A stretch of 64,000 bases of DNA from assembly GCA_013368325.1 (NCBI GenBank), contig JAACJK010000222.1:372001-436000 (forward strand), read 5' to 3'. The DNA comes from Ephemerocybe angulata (lineage: Eukaryota; Basidiomycota; Agaricomycetes; Agaricales; Psathyrellaceae). The position numbers and the translations under genes were made by a program. The notes beneath the pieces were generated by a model, which was not told where the DNA came from, ran no database searches, and was given only the letters and a program-made list of their open reading frames with translations. Position 1 is the stretch's first letter. The number at the start of each line of letters is the position of its first letter. This document shows, in pieces, positions 33,999 to 47,556 of the stretch.

Positions 33999-36900
33999 CA
34001 TCGTATGCTACTGATGACTATTTACCTAGAGAAGTCTATTTATACACTTCTATCACTTGATCAACGCCTTTCCTTCCCAGCTTCGTTCCTCCGAGCCCGC
34101 TGGCTTTAGAGCGATCGAGTAAGAGACAAGGTTGCCGCTGGGCCTTGGAATCATGGTGCGTGCCCAGTCTATCATGTCACCCTTCGTCATTTGATCAAGA
34201 GTCAGATGGATCTTAGTAGCTTCTTCGAGCCCTTTTACCATGGGACCATACTCTGGGGCTCATTTGCGTGCACAGTTCCAGATTAGTCGCGCAAAGAGCA
34301 TCCTCAAATTCTGTGGACTGTCATTAATTCCGGTGGTTCCCGGGAACACAGACCCAGAAAGCAATGGTACGAATTCCATTCTGGGTATGGTAACTTCAGT
34401 CCGTTATCGACGAGTTTAGGCGTTGCAGGGCTCGTGCCTACCCGAAGCAGCGAACCTCGAATGAGGGGAAGCACGGAGATCGCGATGAGAGCCTGGCCAA
34501 GATGGCTCCCATCGATTGGCTCAGAGCCTTCATGTCAGGCCTGGGGCCTTGATCGACTTGAATGGCAAGTACCACATTACGGCCCTTGGGATTGATTTCC
34601 CACTTCGAAACTCCCGGTCGCTTCGATACAATGGCAGAAAGTGCGTAGAACAGCGTAGAACGCGCAGCCGCACATGTTCTCTCTCACAGGACCCTGGAAC
34701 TTCTCGAGAACCGTCTCTTTCGGCAAAACAATATCGTACAAGAGTTGGTGAGGATCATATCAACATAACGGATTACGAAGTCCCCGCTGGGTGTTGCTGG
34801 GAAAGAGAAGCGCAGAGAGAAGGCTGTTTTACCTCGAATTCTCATCATGATCAACCCTGCACTAATCTGCGATACCACTTTGCAGTGCTTCGCGTAGAAG
34901 AAGCGCCCGTGTCCAGCAGAAGGAGATACTTACATGGTTGAGCGCTCTCCGCGTTTGGGTGAGCTTGTGTTTGTGGAAACCTAGGAGATTCTCGCAAGTT
35001 CTTTATCGATGCTACGGAACCCCTTAGACTCCGGATGCGATACGGTAAGTATGATGATGCCAAGAAGGGGATTGAGTTTTGGGGGTGGTGTGTGCTGCCG
35101 AGTTATTGACAGAAATGCCATCTTTCATATGTCGTAGATTGACTTCTTGACACTGACCTTTTTGAAGTGCAGTGCAAACGTGGACCTCGAAAGCAGCGTA
35201 AATGAGGCACCGCATTCTTTATAGAGGTGAGTCTTCTGTTTGGGCTTCTGTGTCTGACCATCCCATCGGTGGTTTTTCGTCGTATTGTGCTGAATGCGGC
35301 TGATAGATTATGGTTGCTGACCGACCCACCTTGCTTTTCTTGCTTCTGAAGAGGGTTCACGACATGTCTTAAACTCCATTGGGATCGGATACAAAGATTG
35401 CAGGTCCGCGACGAAGTTGGACGAACCCTTTACTTCAAAGGGGGCCGCTATTCAGATGATCTGGGTACTTCTGGATTTAGGGACCGTACTAGGCGGGCGC
35501 TCATGAATATTTTCATGGGCTTTCAAGGCCTTGTCGAGTGTTCATACCCGCCACTCATTTGTTTTCATTGGTCTCGGGGAGGACGTCACTTTCGGGAGCC
35601 AGGAACGCTACGTGTTATTTGCCTCTTGAATGACACTTGCTACAACTATGTACTAACCGCCTGTCTCTAAGGGGCTCGAAGAATCTGAATGAATGCCATC
35701 GATCAGGCCCGAAAGGTTCGTCCTGTCCGACGTGAATTGTTTTCTCGTGTTCCATCGCCAACAGGAGGTGAAGAATGCGAGCGCAGCAAGTGCACTTACC
35801 TGGGACCAGACTATGTACGTTCTCCAAACTTTCGTCATTGATCCCATAAGTATTTTGCCTTGCGCCTGGTGTCTGGTTACGACTTCCTTGTGATAGTGAT
35901 GTAGTTTCTCCGCGCCGTGGTGTATGACCTTCTTCTCGGTGTTCAATGCGGGGAACTCTGTCTTTCATACTTATTCAGCTTGATCACAACAGGCCGAGTA
36001 GCATTCATCACGGATGCATGATTCGTTCCGAGAAAGGGTTGCATACAGGAGACAGGGCGCAGTTATAATGGGAAAGGCAAAACTGGGGAGATAAGATTGT
36101 GCTGGCCCGATCCAAGAGCCCTATAACATACTCTATACATAGATAATTGGCCGCTGAGGTGTTTCATTTTGGCTCGTTAGAGAGCGAAGATGGAGAGGGG
36201 TTTGGAGCTCGCACCAGTGCCACCGGATATGCTCTGATATGCTCTGTGCTTTCCCTTTCAAATATCCCACACGGATCTATTTGTTTATCCAATGTTGCAG
36301 TAAGGGTCGAAATAAGGGGATGTGCTGGGAGTACGGCGTACGCAGTTCACAGTGGCGTCGGTCCCTCTGGATTGGTTTACCACTGTTCAGACCAGTCTTG
36401 CTGCATAGAAAGCAGGGTGCTTGCCCTTTATTGTGTATTAAATCCCACAATGACATAAAACCTTAAACCTCAATTGATAGGTCACCTAATCCCCTTGGAC
36501 ACCCTCATCCTTGGGTCCCGGAACAAACGCAGGAACAACGCGATTTGGTAGCCTCTAAGTTATCAGCCTTTACGCATCGTTATCAGGCTCTCAATCCACC
36601 GACCGACCGTCTGTCCCCCTTGGTGACAAGCCAACTGCCGCCGACAACATACATGTCCATGTCCATAAATGCGATCTTAGGCAATCTGAGGAGATAACAA
36701 CAAACGCCCACCATGTTGCGGCGTTGCGCACGGCGCCTGTCGGATATGCATATGTTGGTCAGATGGCCTCCTCCAGGTTGGGTTCGCATCTTTTCAATTT
36801 AACGTCACATATTGCTGGATTTGTCTGAGCACAGAAGCCCGTCTCAGAATGGCTCTCACATGCTTGAGATTTCCCTAGATTTCCCCATGGCGTCTGTGCC

Positions 36901-39900
36901 AGAAGGTAACAATCCGACGTTATAAGTCTGAGGGTGTTTCCATCCGGTGCGAGTGCCCGGTAACGGTAAACATAGCACAGCTCGACATGTTCGAGGCGAC
37001 CACTCAAGGTACCGACTTACATATGACCATCGATTCAGACCACTGCCTTGGATCTCGGTCGACGTGGAGTTGGAGATACCGTGTACTCGTATCAAGATTA
37101 TCAGCAGCAAAGTTACTTCTTCGAATTGAATTAAAGCAAGCGCTCGATTTGTGATGATCACCATAGAGGTTGTCCCATGATTTACGCATCCATTCTGACA
37201 TATGCAGCCGGGAGATTAGGAGGTGGGGGAACAGGGGAAGTGACTGGAAACAGGGGCGACGGCGACGTGATGCTGTCGATGTGGACATTCCATTATTGGT
37301 ACCTCGGCATCCATGTGGTGGGCTACGAGGGGAACGAACTGGAGCGAGATTATCCAGGATTATCCGCTAGCCTCATGTGCTGTCTCCGCTTTCCCCTCTG
37401 AGGCTCGACCGTCTCCGCGCACATCAGGAATCTTAGGCTATCTTAGGAGGCTACATTGCATGCTCTCCTCTACCCTCAAGTGACAGGATCCTGCACAGTA
37501 GAAAAACATTCCGCCTGGCTCCCTCTTCGGAAGACATACAAAGATTCTATGTTACCCTTTGGACTCATGTGGCACCGTTCTGACTCCCGCCAACAAGACC
37601 TGTCGATCGGGTACCCTGAACGGATTCGTTGAAATTCGGATGTACATGAAAGGCATAGCATGGCCAGGGCGACTTGAAGCGAGCTGCCAGCCGCGTGTGT
37701 GGCACCGAGCGTTACGAGGGCAAGCCACAGGGTCTCGACCCTCGATGCAGTTCCAAGCGAGACAGACAGACTCAGACAGACCGCCGGGGAAGCTGTCGCA
37801 GCACGAGCGCACACGGCGGCCGGATGGCCTGCAAGAGCTGCAATGGACCTCCTTAGACCTCCTTGGACACCCTTGGACACCCTTCAGCAACCGACCATTG
37901 TGACTTGCATCATCCTCCGCGATCGGTCGACGAGTCAGCCATTGCCAAGGAAGGACCCCATATTCCTCCACACACGGGCGCATGAATCACCGGCGATCGA
38001 CAAGGTGCGCAATCGCGATTCGCCCTGTGCGGAAGGAGATCAGACATATCAAAATAAACCACCCACCCCATCATCGCTTCAGGTCCGAGCGGCGACAAGC
38101 GCTTGCGGCTCTGGAGAAGAAAAGAAGCTCAAGCGCCTTTCTTTCACTCCGAATTCGATGGTAAACAGCGCGATATTTAGCTGCCACCCGGCGTCAACCG
38201 ATCGACGCGAGCTCATTCATCTTCATTCATCCAGTGGCCGCGCTCTCGCCCAGAACGGATTGCGGATGAGGATATGGAGTGGCTAGGCATGAATGATGCA
38301 GCGCGTTACCGCTGATGCATGCATGTGAGGACAAGCGCGGTAGCGCCTTTTTTCAACAACGCGCTTGCGTTCATGCGGTGATGACGATGCCTCGGAAGAT
38401 GCTTCTGCCCTGGACATCGCGTGAGCTGCGAGGACCTCGTTACGGATACGGTTGGAAGGTGATGACCGGGCAAGGAGTCGGACTGCGGACGTCTCATTAA
38501 TACTACGTAGCATGCTTACATATGTAGGACAGGAGGATCCGAGGCGACGTTGATTGGAAAACTTCGCGGAGTTTGCCTACTGCGGCGCCCACCGCCCACT
38601 CGTCCCTGCGGGCCTGCGGCGTGGCAAGTAAATAAGAGTGCGAAGGTGGGCTGTCATTGGTATGTATATCTGATAAGTGATTAGTGGGGAATGAAAACCT
38701 GCAGGTGGCCGTGGGCGATCCTGTATTGGCTTAGATCCAGTGGGCATGTCATAAATAAGTAAAGCCGTGTCAACTTTCAAGGACGAAGACGACAACGACG
38801 GACCCATCTGCCACTGGCATAACGCTGTCATTCGGTAAAATGGGCGCGTTCGGTAGTTTACTGGAAGGGAAACATGATCATCACGCTAGCTCGCTCACGG
38901 CGAGCGTGGTGGACGCTGGACCCACCCGTTGAGATGAGCTGAATCACAATGGATCCACAGATTTGGGCGTGACGAAAATGGCGAAGGGAGCGAGAGAACG
39001 AAAGCTTAACTTGTTATATATGAATTGAATGGAGGCGACATATGTGCACTCAGGACCGTGAGGCACACCAGGGCAACGGGACACTATCCTGGTGGCAAAA
39101 ACAGGTTTATATAGACGGCGGTGGCAAAAGGCGACAACACTTGGACAGATGGAAACGTACCTTCTGAAGAGAAATCCATGAGTACGAGAGCCCGAGACGG
39201 AGGCGAATGGCAATTGAATGCAAACACGCAGATGGGAGTGGGCCGTAGGCCCGGCGACTCACGAGGCAGCCTAAATGATTCCCCCAAAGTTCCCCATGCA
39301 GGATTGTTAAGGGTTTGTCGTGAACGTCCGTAAGTCGAAAACGGACCCAGCCACCCAAGCCAGATTAAACCAGGTAGCTGGCAACTGACCCTGCTCTGCT
39401 CATTTCCCACTGCCGCTCGCGTCCCTGCAGCCTACCTCTCTTCCTGGTTTTGGGGTTTTGGCACGGTGTGTTATCGATCGAGATTGACGATTGAGGGGAA
39501 ACGGGATTGAGTGTCAAATCCGGGGACATGGACGTGCGCGAGGGTGCAGGGACGAAGGAAGGAAGGAATGGCCCAGGGTGCGTGCGGGGTTGTGATCATA
39601 AGACATGATATCCAGATAAGATGGATTGGATGGACGGCCTGGAGTGAAAGGCAAACTGGGCACACCAAATTAATTAAGCCCTCGATCGTCGTGGGGCGTG
39701 GAAAACATGTGGAGATGCAGATGCAGATGCACATATGTACCTCGCAAGGCCGGCGTCTCGTTTGAATGCATAGATGAAAGCGGACGCGATGCAGATCACC
39801 ATGTCGCGGGAAATGCATAAAACGTTGTTATGAAAGTGACGAGGAGCTGTGAAACAAGACATGCAGCAGCGGAGTCGATGCCTGGTGACCAGGCCCACTG

Positions 39901-42379
39901 CTCTGCTACTTCGCGCTTCGTCTTCTTTAAATGAGACATGAGCGGAAGGTTGGCAGCCTGGGGGCCGGACCGAGGTATGGAGGGGAGATAGACGATAGGG
40001 CCTGCGCGATCGTTTGGCGAACCACGGGGGTCGGTGCCGCGGGCGCAAGGACAAGGCGTACGGACGAATAAGCGTCGATCGGGAGTTACTTATGCTTCTT
40101 TCCGTTTGGCTGGTTCGGGTTTCCTTTGGTGTCCTTGCGATTCTGCGGGTGCAGCGGGCTTCTTTCTAACCTTTCGCGGCCATTCTCGCATTGATTACCT
40201 GTCCCCTATTACCCGTTGCAAACAAGCGAAGCTGAGTTCAGAGTCATTTAGGGTTTCACGTTGGAGAACGGGGTGCAAGGTGGTTGGTGGCGCAGGCGGA
40301 GTAGACCGAGGAGAACAAACATGAACAATTGTCAAGGAGGAAGTTACATGCTCGGATAGAAGGATGGTAAAGCTCCGATGGACTATCGAAACAGCACTTA
40401 CGGGTTATGATGAAAGCTTCAAATTAAGGGTTAAGCGCGAGTCGGGGTAAGGATGGGCTCGTAGTGGCAGCCCGATTGTAGTTCTTGAAGGAGGGTATAG
40501 AAGCTTGACTAGGAGATAGCTGATTACGACGGGAGAAGAGGATAAGGAAGTCTCGAGGCTGGCGACGTCGAGTTTTATTGTGCGGCTGTTCGTCAAGAGT
40601 TGCTTCCCGTCGAGAAGGTAGGATCAATGGGGCTGTGCTCCTTTTAGGTCGGAGAGGTGGCGGAGCTTAAATCTAATCGGTCATGCGCCGCGCGGCGCAC
40701 AACACACGGAACGAGGAGGACGATGTGTCCTTTGACCTTCGATCTCCGCGTACGGGCAAGGTAACCATCTAAGAATGCAGCATTAGGAAGACACAAGGTA
40801 TTTGTGTGCATCGACTCACCTCTTCTTCATATTACTTACGGGACCCCAAATCGGGCCATCATATAGTTCTGGAAGGGGATTCAGGAAGCACTCGGTGGCT
40901 GCAGGGCAGGTTGTGGCACTGTTGCTCAGGGAATCGAGATCCGAGGTCGACCCTATCAACATCCATTTCTGACCTTATCCAAAAGGGTGACTGTGTTACC
41001 GCTCAACAAACTGTTTGACGTCTGGTCATGAGAACCATCTGGAACTTGCATGGGGCCAATTGATTTTGGAGATGGGTAAGCTCAGAGCTGTGGTAAGCTT
41101 CCTTATACACCTCAGATGATATTCATTGGGTAGTCGCACTCCCATCGCGTCCATCTCGTCGTTTATTGAAGACGAGGGTGTATTGACGGCGTCCCCGTGT
41201 GGCGGTGAGTGGTCTTGTGGGTATCCCGAAGTTCAGCGGCTTCCCTTTATCGCCATGCTCATTCGCTGCGGGGAAAAGAAGAACATTGGAAGGAAGATTT
41301 AGGGGATGGTCTACGCAGGCGTCTAGATGCGACGTGTAGCAACGGGGGTTAGCTAAACGAGGTAAGAATCCTTGTGTGGATGAGTGGTTCCCTTCTGGAA
41401 TGGGACCGGCCGGTCGTTATCGGTTGTTTAGAGGCTGAAGCCCTGCGACTGGTGCAGTTCTGCCGCGCGATGGGACGAAGACAGGGAGGGTTGGTGCGAG
41501 GCTAGCGCAGATCCACCAGGTGATTGATGGTATGCCTCATAGTACCTTTCCAGCGGGAACGAACCTAATTCTGCCGTGTCCCTGCACCTCCTGCGCTTCT
41601 TTGGACCTGTTGTATGGCGTGGAGTTTCGGTCCGACGGAGACCATGGTCCTTCCAAGTTACGTGCTGGAATCTCAGATGAACAGGCGATTATCCGTATCA
41701 TACGGCAAATGAGTGACCGTGACGGTATGTTGTACCTTCGTACATGCTCCATCGGCAACTTTCATTCTAGAGTTTGCGACACTTACAACAGCACGGCGGC
41801 CCCCGAGGTGGCGGTATGGTGGGTCATACATAAAGTGTATTTGGGACATCAGAAATCGAGCTGGGGCAGGGTGTGTCACAACGAGCCATATCTGTGCTGT
41901 TACATACTGATGCAAGCTCCTGAATGCCAGGTTGGGCAGTGGCTATGGCGAATGCAGTTGGCGCCGCGCTACGCGCATTCAGTTATATATGTAGGTGGTG
42001 TGTCAGGGTCGCTGCGTATCTAACGCTTTTTGACATCGGTTCCATATTGAATAGGCATGGCGTTCCAGGTTGTCGGCGGAGGTGGATCAGGATCAGGGAT
42101 AGACTCAAATTCATGACTGGAACAATCGATTCTCCAGACATCCCGGATGGCTGACATGCGAGGTGGTTTGAATTAGATTGAGCGGCGGAAGGGGGCACGG
42201 GCAGTGGCAGGAGTGTGCTGACGGCTCCGTGGTGGGGACTTTGCGAATCTCGATCGGATCGGAGCTGATAAGATGTGCATTCATGATGACGTGCCTGATG
42301 GGCGCCAAGGCTGTTAGGTAAGCTCGTTCCCCAGAGCCGAGCGTGTTGCCGGAGTGGGACGGAGAAGAAGAGGTGCAGG
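33999..42379. other. Gene desert with scattered decayed ORFs
   Basis: More than 8 kb in which no conserved gene is recognised. Open frames such as 35398-35670 (+), 36856-37164 (-), 37699-38286 (+), 39674-40054 (-) and 41520-42023 (+, 167 codons) have no family motif. Their opposite frames are equally open. It may hold old transposon debris, lineage-specific genes or long non-coding RNA. Confidence 0.45.
34053..35300 (-). pseudogene. Unidentified minus-strand coding remnants
   Basis: Several minus-strand segments look like protein: LRMLFARLIWNCA, then LEEATKIHLTLDQMTKGDM, then IDWARTMIPRPSGNLVSYS near 34053-34310. Upstream pieces read SKWEINPKGRNVVLAIQVDQ (about 34530-34600) and LLYDIVLPKETVLEKFQG (about 34690-34750). 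They switch frame repeatedly and I could not connect them all by splice sites. It is either a decayed gene or an intron-rich gene I do not recognise. The last exon would end with the stop at 34053. Confidence 0.3.
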
Positions 42380-43065
42380 CCGAGATGGGGATAATTCAAT
42401 TTGGGAACCCCCCTTCCCCGGGGAACCCCAGGGTTCCTCAATAACTTATTGAGGAACCCTCTGCCGTCACCTCCGAAGATATCATGATGGCGGGAGATGG
42501 AGGCCCGAAATCTTGGGCGCGGCGGGGAGCTGATGTCCAGATGCGGAAAGGGCGCGCGGGAAACAACATTTACGCAAAGCTAGGAGGGCGTACACTGGAG
42601 GACTTCCCTATCTGAGCCATATTAGACATCTCACACCCTCCCTCCCTCATACCTCTCAGTATAAACTGCTCTTTTCTAGTGGTATACAGAAATAAGAGGC
42701 AATCTACATCTACTTAGATTAGATAATGAATCATGTTGGAGATTTACCATTCTGAGCATTATATCATCGATGTGCATCTGTTGTCTGGGGCCAAGATGCA
42801 TCTAGGTATGTCCTTGAAGGCTGAATATTTACATTTACGGATTTACGGGCTTCGAACGCTGCTGAGGGTGAAATCCGTGCCATGGCCGACTCCGCATCAA
42901 GACCGCCTTCCCGCCCATCAGGCGCTGACCATCACCGCCCCGGACCAGCCACGGCCGACTTAGTCAAGCGTTGCCAAACAAAAATCCATCAATTGTGCTA
43001 AAACTTGCATCAAACGGGGGTTTTAGGGGGAAGGGGGGTTCCCAAATTGAATTATCCCCGAGATG
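42380..43065. mobile_element. Non-autonomous DNA transposon (MITE) with target duplication
   Basis: A 33-bp perfect inverted repeat lies at 42387-42419 and 43027-43059, beginning GGGGATAATTCAATTTGGG. Just outside, the direct repeat CCGAGATG is present at 42380-42387 and 43058-43065, overlapping the repeat ends by one or two bases. It is thus a 7- or 8-bp target-site duplication, compatible with an hAT-type transposase. The body is about 670 bp and encodes no transposase. A 31-bp palindrome sits next to the left end. Confidence 0.75.
42430..42460. repeat. Perfect 31-bp palindrome inside the MITE
   Basis: Two 15-base arms, the left one starting AGGGTTCCTCAATAA, mirror each other around a single C at 42445. 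This would form a long cruciform or an RNA hairpin. It lies 10 bp inside the left terminal repeat. Confidence 0.85.
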
Positions 43066-43340
43066 GATCGGGACGGGCTAATACGAGGAGGCGTCGAATA
43101 AACTCTGAAGGGAAATTCTGTTGGAATGTGCCCAAAGCGGGAAGGCGCACGCGAGAAGAAGCGGCGGATCTCGATCCCGCGGACGGAAACAATCTAAATA
43201 AAGCAATACAAAGGCACGCGGCTGGCCGATGGATCTTGCTTCTGGCTGATCGCCATGATCGTGCGAGGGGAGCCGGCCTTCTTTAAATACTGCCCATCTT
43301 TCCACTGAGGCCCCTCCCTTTTTCCACACCCGCCCCAGCC

Positions 43341-46300
43341 ATGAACGTGCGCCGCGACGTGCGCATCCACGATCCGTCCCCCGCCCCGCCACACATCCAG
43401 CAGACTCCCAACGCCCACCCGGCAGCCATCTCCCCCGCCGTCCAGCCCTCCAACGTCCCCGCCCAGCAGAACTCCATCCTCCACAAGCTCAGCCATGCGA
43501 ACGAGCAGACATGGCTTCTCATCGGTGCGTCACCGGCGCTTTCTCTGTTCATTTTCAGCGGCTAAGTCCCCCTCCAGGCCGTGTTGCAGAGCAGATGAAC
43601 GACCACGAGCATGCCCTCAGCGCGTACGAAAACGCGCTTCGGCACAACCCGATGTCTCTGCCAGGCCTCACTCAGGTCGCTGGTATCGCTCGGATCAAAG
43701 AAAACTATCCCAAGGTTCGTCTCCCTAGCAAATGCATCCGCCTATTTCATGACGTAATCTCCCGCCCCGTTTAGGCAATCGATTATTTCCAGCGTGTGCT
43801 GTCGCTGCAAGAGGAGAATGGCGAGGTATGGAGCGCCCTGGGCCACTGCTATCTCATGCAGGACGACCTGCAAAAGGCATACTCGGCATACCAGCAGGCC
43901 CTGTATCTGCTTCCCAACCCCAAGGTATGTTCCTGCCTTGCATGCTCCACAACGTCTCTCTCATGTTGGACATAGGAGGATCCCAAGCTCTGGTATGGCA
44001 TCGGCATCCTCTACGACCGCTACGGCTCCCTGGACCATGCCGAAGAAGCCTTCTCATCCGTGCTTCGTATGGACAAGGGTATGTCTGATATGCTTGCTTG
44101 CCGTCCATCTGACTCATTTCTGTTACAGTTCTCGGCCTCGACTTTGACAAGTCGAATGAAATCCTTTTCCGACTTGGCATCATCTACAAGCAGCAGGGCA
44201 AATACGACGACTCCCTGAGTTGCTTCGACCGAATACTCCGCAACCCACCGAATCCTCTCGCTCATGCCGATATCTGGTTCCAGATCGGCCATGTCTACGA
44301 GCAGCAGAAAGACGTGAGTTGTTCTTCGTTAACCATCTATATCATAGCCTGACCCCCTATCAGTACCACCGAGCAAAAGACGCATACGAGCGCGTCGTCC
44401 TCGAGAATCCCAACCACGCCAAGGTCCTCCAGCAGCTAGGCTGGCTCTACCATCAGGATGGATCCTCATTTCAGAACCAAGATCTCGCCATCCAATACCT
44501 GACGAAGTCGCTCGAGGCTGATCCCTCCGACGCTCAAAGTTGGTATCTCTTGGGCCGGGCCTACATGGCAGGCTCCAAGTACAACAAGGCGTACGAGGCG
44601 TATCAGCAAGCTGTCTATCGTGACGGTCGCAACCCGACATTCTGGTGCTCGATCGGCGTCCTCTACTTCCAGATCAACCAGTACCGCGACGCCCTTGACG
44701 CCTACTCCCGCGCTATCCGCATCAACCCCTACATCTCTGAAGTCTGGTTCGACCTTGGCTCCTTATACGAGAGCTGCAACAACCAGATCACGGATGCCAT
44801 CGATGCATATGCACGAGCAAGCGAGCTCGATCCCGCCAACCCCGCCATCACCCAGCGCCTGCAACTCCTGAAGCAGGCACAGGCCGCTGGTGGCCAGCTT
44901 CCTCCTGCGCCGGGTCCCCAGGATGTCCACCCGACAGCGTACGCGAGCGCCGTTGTTCCCCCACCAGGGCTCAACGGCCCTCTCATGCTCCACGGCGGGA
45001 ACCGCAACGCAATGCGAGCCGATTCCCGTGGCCCCTCCTCGAACGAGATCTCTCTGCCCCCTGCTCAGCTCGGCAACGGTCGTGCATCGTCTCCTCCATT
45101 CCGAGGCGGCCCACCACCGCCCGTCAACATCGACGAGTCCCGCCATCCGTCGTCGTCGCATCCCCCTCTCGCACCGATGGAAGTGGATCGACCGCCCACA
45201 CATTCTCGCGATTACCCGCCGCCTCGCGATGGTCCTGGACGTGGCCCTTCGGGTCACCAGAGCATCCTTTTGAACCACGGACCTCCTCCTCCTCCTGGCC
45301 CTTCCGACGACATGCGCAACGGCCACCCGCCAATGCACGATCCCTTCTATAACCGTGCCCGCCCTCCTCGTTCTCACTCCAACTCCCCTGCGCCTCACAG
45401 TGCAAGGCCGCGATCTCCTGGACAGCACAGCTTCAACTACCCGCCTCCTCGTCAACATGTCGGCCCGGGTCAGTCGAACAACGGACCTCCCCAACGCTCG
45501 CCTCGCATGTACACGAACGAGCACGGACGCCCGCCCATGGAGGTCGAGAACGCTTGGGATCGTGAACGCCGCGGCCCCCCACCTCCTATCAACGACCAGC
45601 GCGAGTGGGAGCGGGAACGCGAACGTGACCGCCGACCGCGCAACAGCGGCGAGTTCGCGCCTCCGCACAACGGCCAGGGCATGTACCCCCAACACTCGCC
45701 TTCCATGGGTCACAGGCCGCATAGCCCTCCCCAGCCTTCGCCTCGCTCGCAGCCCGGGAGGTTCTGGGAGTCGAAGCCCGCCACCGCGCCTCCTTCGGCT
45801 CACATGCAGCACCGTGCCTCTCCCCCTCCTCCTGGCCCAAGTCGTTACGACCCCGCCCGGTTTGGAGGACGCGAGCGCGACTACGAGGTCCCGGCTGAGC
45901 GTGGATATCCGCCTTCTCCTGAGAACTCGCGCGCGGGACGCCCACAAGGCTTTGCTCCTGGCCCTCGCCGTTCCGAGTCTCCTCACCCTTCGCAGAGCGT
46001 CGAGGCCAAGACGCGCCGCCGCGTCATGCGCGACAACAAGGAGCTCGAGATCCAGCCTCATCCTCAGCAAGGCCAAGTTATGCAGTCGCAGCTCCCTCCT
46101 CCCTCACACATCGTTCCTTCCCATTCGTCGACGCCCATCATCCAGGACCCGAACACCAGGAAGCGCCGAAAGAACCTCAGCAACAAGCGCAAGGACGACG
46201 GGGGCTCTGAGACGCCCAAGCCCGAGCAGCAGCACCGGTCCAGCAGCTTCAAGGTCATGCAGCAATACGACCAGGCGAGCAACGGATCTTCTTCGAGCTC

Positions 46301-47372
46301 GGAGCGCGGCAGCTTCAAGGTCATGCAGAGCCCCGACCCGAATGCGCCGAACGACAGGGAGCGCTACAAGCTCATGCAGCCGCCCTACGCGCCCAAGGGC
46401 CCCAGCTCGCCTGACGATCGCCAGGGATTCAAGCATTCCTCGGGATACGGTTCCTTCAAGGGCTCGCCCGAGCCTGCGCCGCCGCCACCTTCGTCGTCCT
46501 CTACACGCTCCGTGCAGCCGTCGCCCACGAGTGCTGCGCCGCGCCCGCCTGTACGCGCGATCGACGAGGATTACGATGAGGGTGTTGATGCGTTGATGGG
46601 ACTGGCACAGCAGGGGTACCGTGTTGGCCCGCCGCCCGCGCACGATGTGACGCCGGGGTCTGAGCGCCCTGCGCCGTCGCCTGCGATCTCTCCCAGGAGT
46701 CGCGGGCAGCCGGAGCCTTCGCCTCGTCCCCTGCCGTCGCATCGCAACTCGGTGTCAAGCACTCTGAGCCATGCGTCGCCGGCCTCGCAGGCTGCGCAGC
46801 TCAAGAGGCCAAGGAGCGATGAGAGTGATGAGAGCGAGCATAGCAAGCGCTCGCGGACAGACGGGTCGGGGTCGGGGTCAAGTGCGGGTGGGATGGATAA
46901 TAGGAGGAGGAGGAGCTCGATGAGTGGGGGGCGGATGACGCCTGTGCAGAGCACGCGCCCGAGTCCGATTCCGTTCCGCACGCAGCCTGCGTCGCATTCG
47001 CCTGAGGCGAGGAACGTAAGTGTGCAGGAGATGCATGATGCGAGGGAGGGGAGGGCGGAGCGGGTGTCGCCGCCGTTGGGGAGTGTGGTGTTGCCGCCGC
47101 ATCCGCGCCCGGTGGGGAATGCGAGTGCGGGCGGGAGGGAGAGGGAGGGGAGTGGGATGGCGTTGCCGCCGATTGCGACGTTGAGTCCGCCGGCGAGTCC
47201 GAGAGATGAGAGGATGGCTGTGGATGAGAGGGAGAGGGGTGGGAGGGGGACTGGGAGTCCGCCGATGGGGTTGGGGATGGGGAGGAAGGAGGGGCGGGGT
47301 GTGAGTCGGACGCCGCCGACGGGGGTGAAGCATACGCCTAGTCCGCCTATGGACTCGAAGAAGGAGCAGTAG
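43341..47372 (+). CDS. CYC8: General transcriptional corepressor Cyc8/Ssn6, TPR protein
   Basis: Exons 43341-43524, 43578-43714, 43775-43924, 43976-44078, 44129-44313 and 44364-47372 give 1255 residues in consistent phase. Residues from about 50 to 420 are a run of roughly ten tetratricopeptide repeats (e.g. WSALGHCYLMQDDLQKAYSA, LFRLGIIYKQQGKYDDSLSC, LGRAYMAGSKYNKAYEAYQQ, WFDLGSLYESCNNQITDAID). The order and wording match yeast Ssn6/Cyc8. The long second half is disordered, rich in Pro, Ser, Arg and His. It contains repeats of SFKVMQ at about 46245, 46311 and 46365. With Tup1 it forms a corepressor recruited by many DNA-binding proteins. It starts 275 bp after the MITE. Confidence 0.95.
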
Positions 47373-47527
47373 GGGGGGCTTTTCGAGTTCGTTTCTTGTT
47401 GATGTTTTTTGTTCTTTTTCTTTCGTTTATTTTCGATCTTCGTCTTTGCATCTCTATGTCTGCCTATGCACTCACCGTACTCGACTTCGCTGACACTACC
47501 TATTCTTATCCTATAAACGTATTCGAC

Positions 47528-47556
47528 TGCACCATCACCACCACCACCACCACCAC
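47528..47556 (+). repeat. ACC microsatellite
   Basis: Tandem ACC trinucleotides interrupted once, in the 3' flank of the CYC8 gene. Confidence 0.75.

Noticed and set aside
37765..37895. GACAGACAGA and CCTTGGACAC short repeats
   Set aside because: Simple low-complexity runs of two or three units with no further organisation.
44763..46742. 437- and 212-codon minus-strand frames and a 413-codon plus frame over CYC8
   Set aside because: They are Arg/Ser-rich shadows of the Pro/Ser-rich CYC8 tail in other frames.
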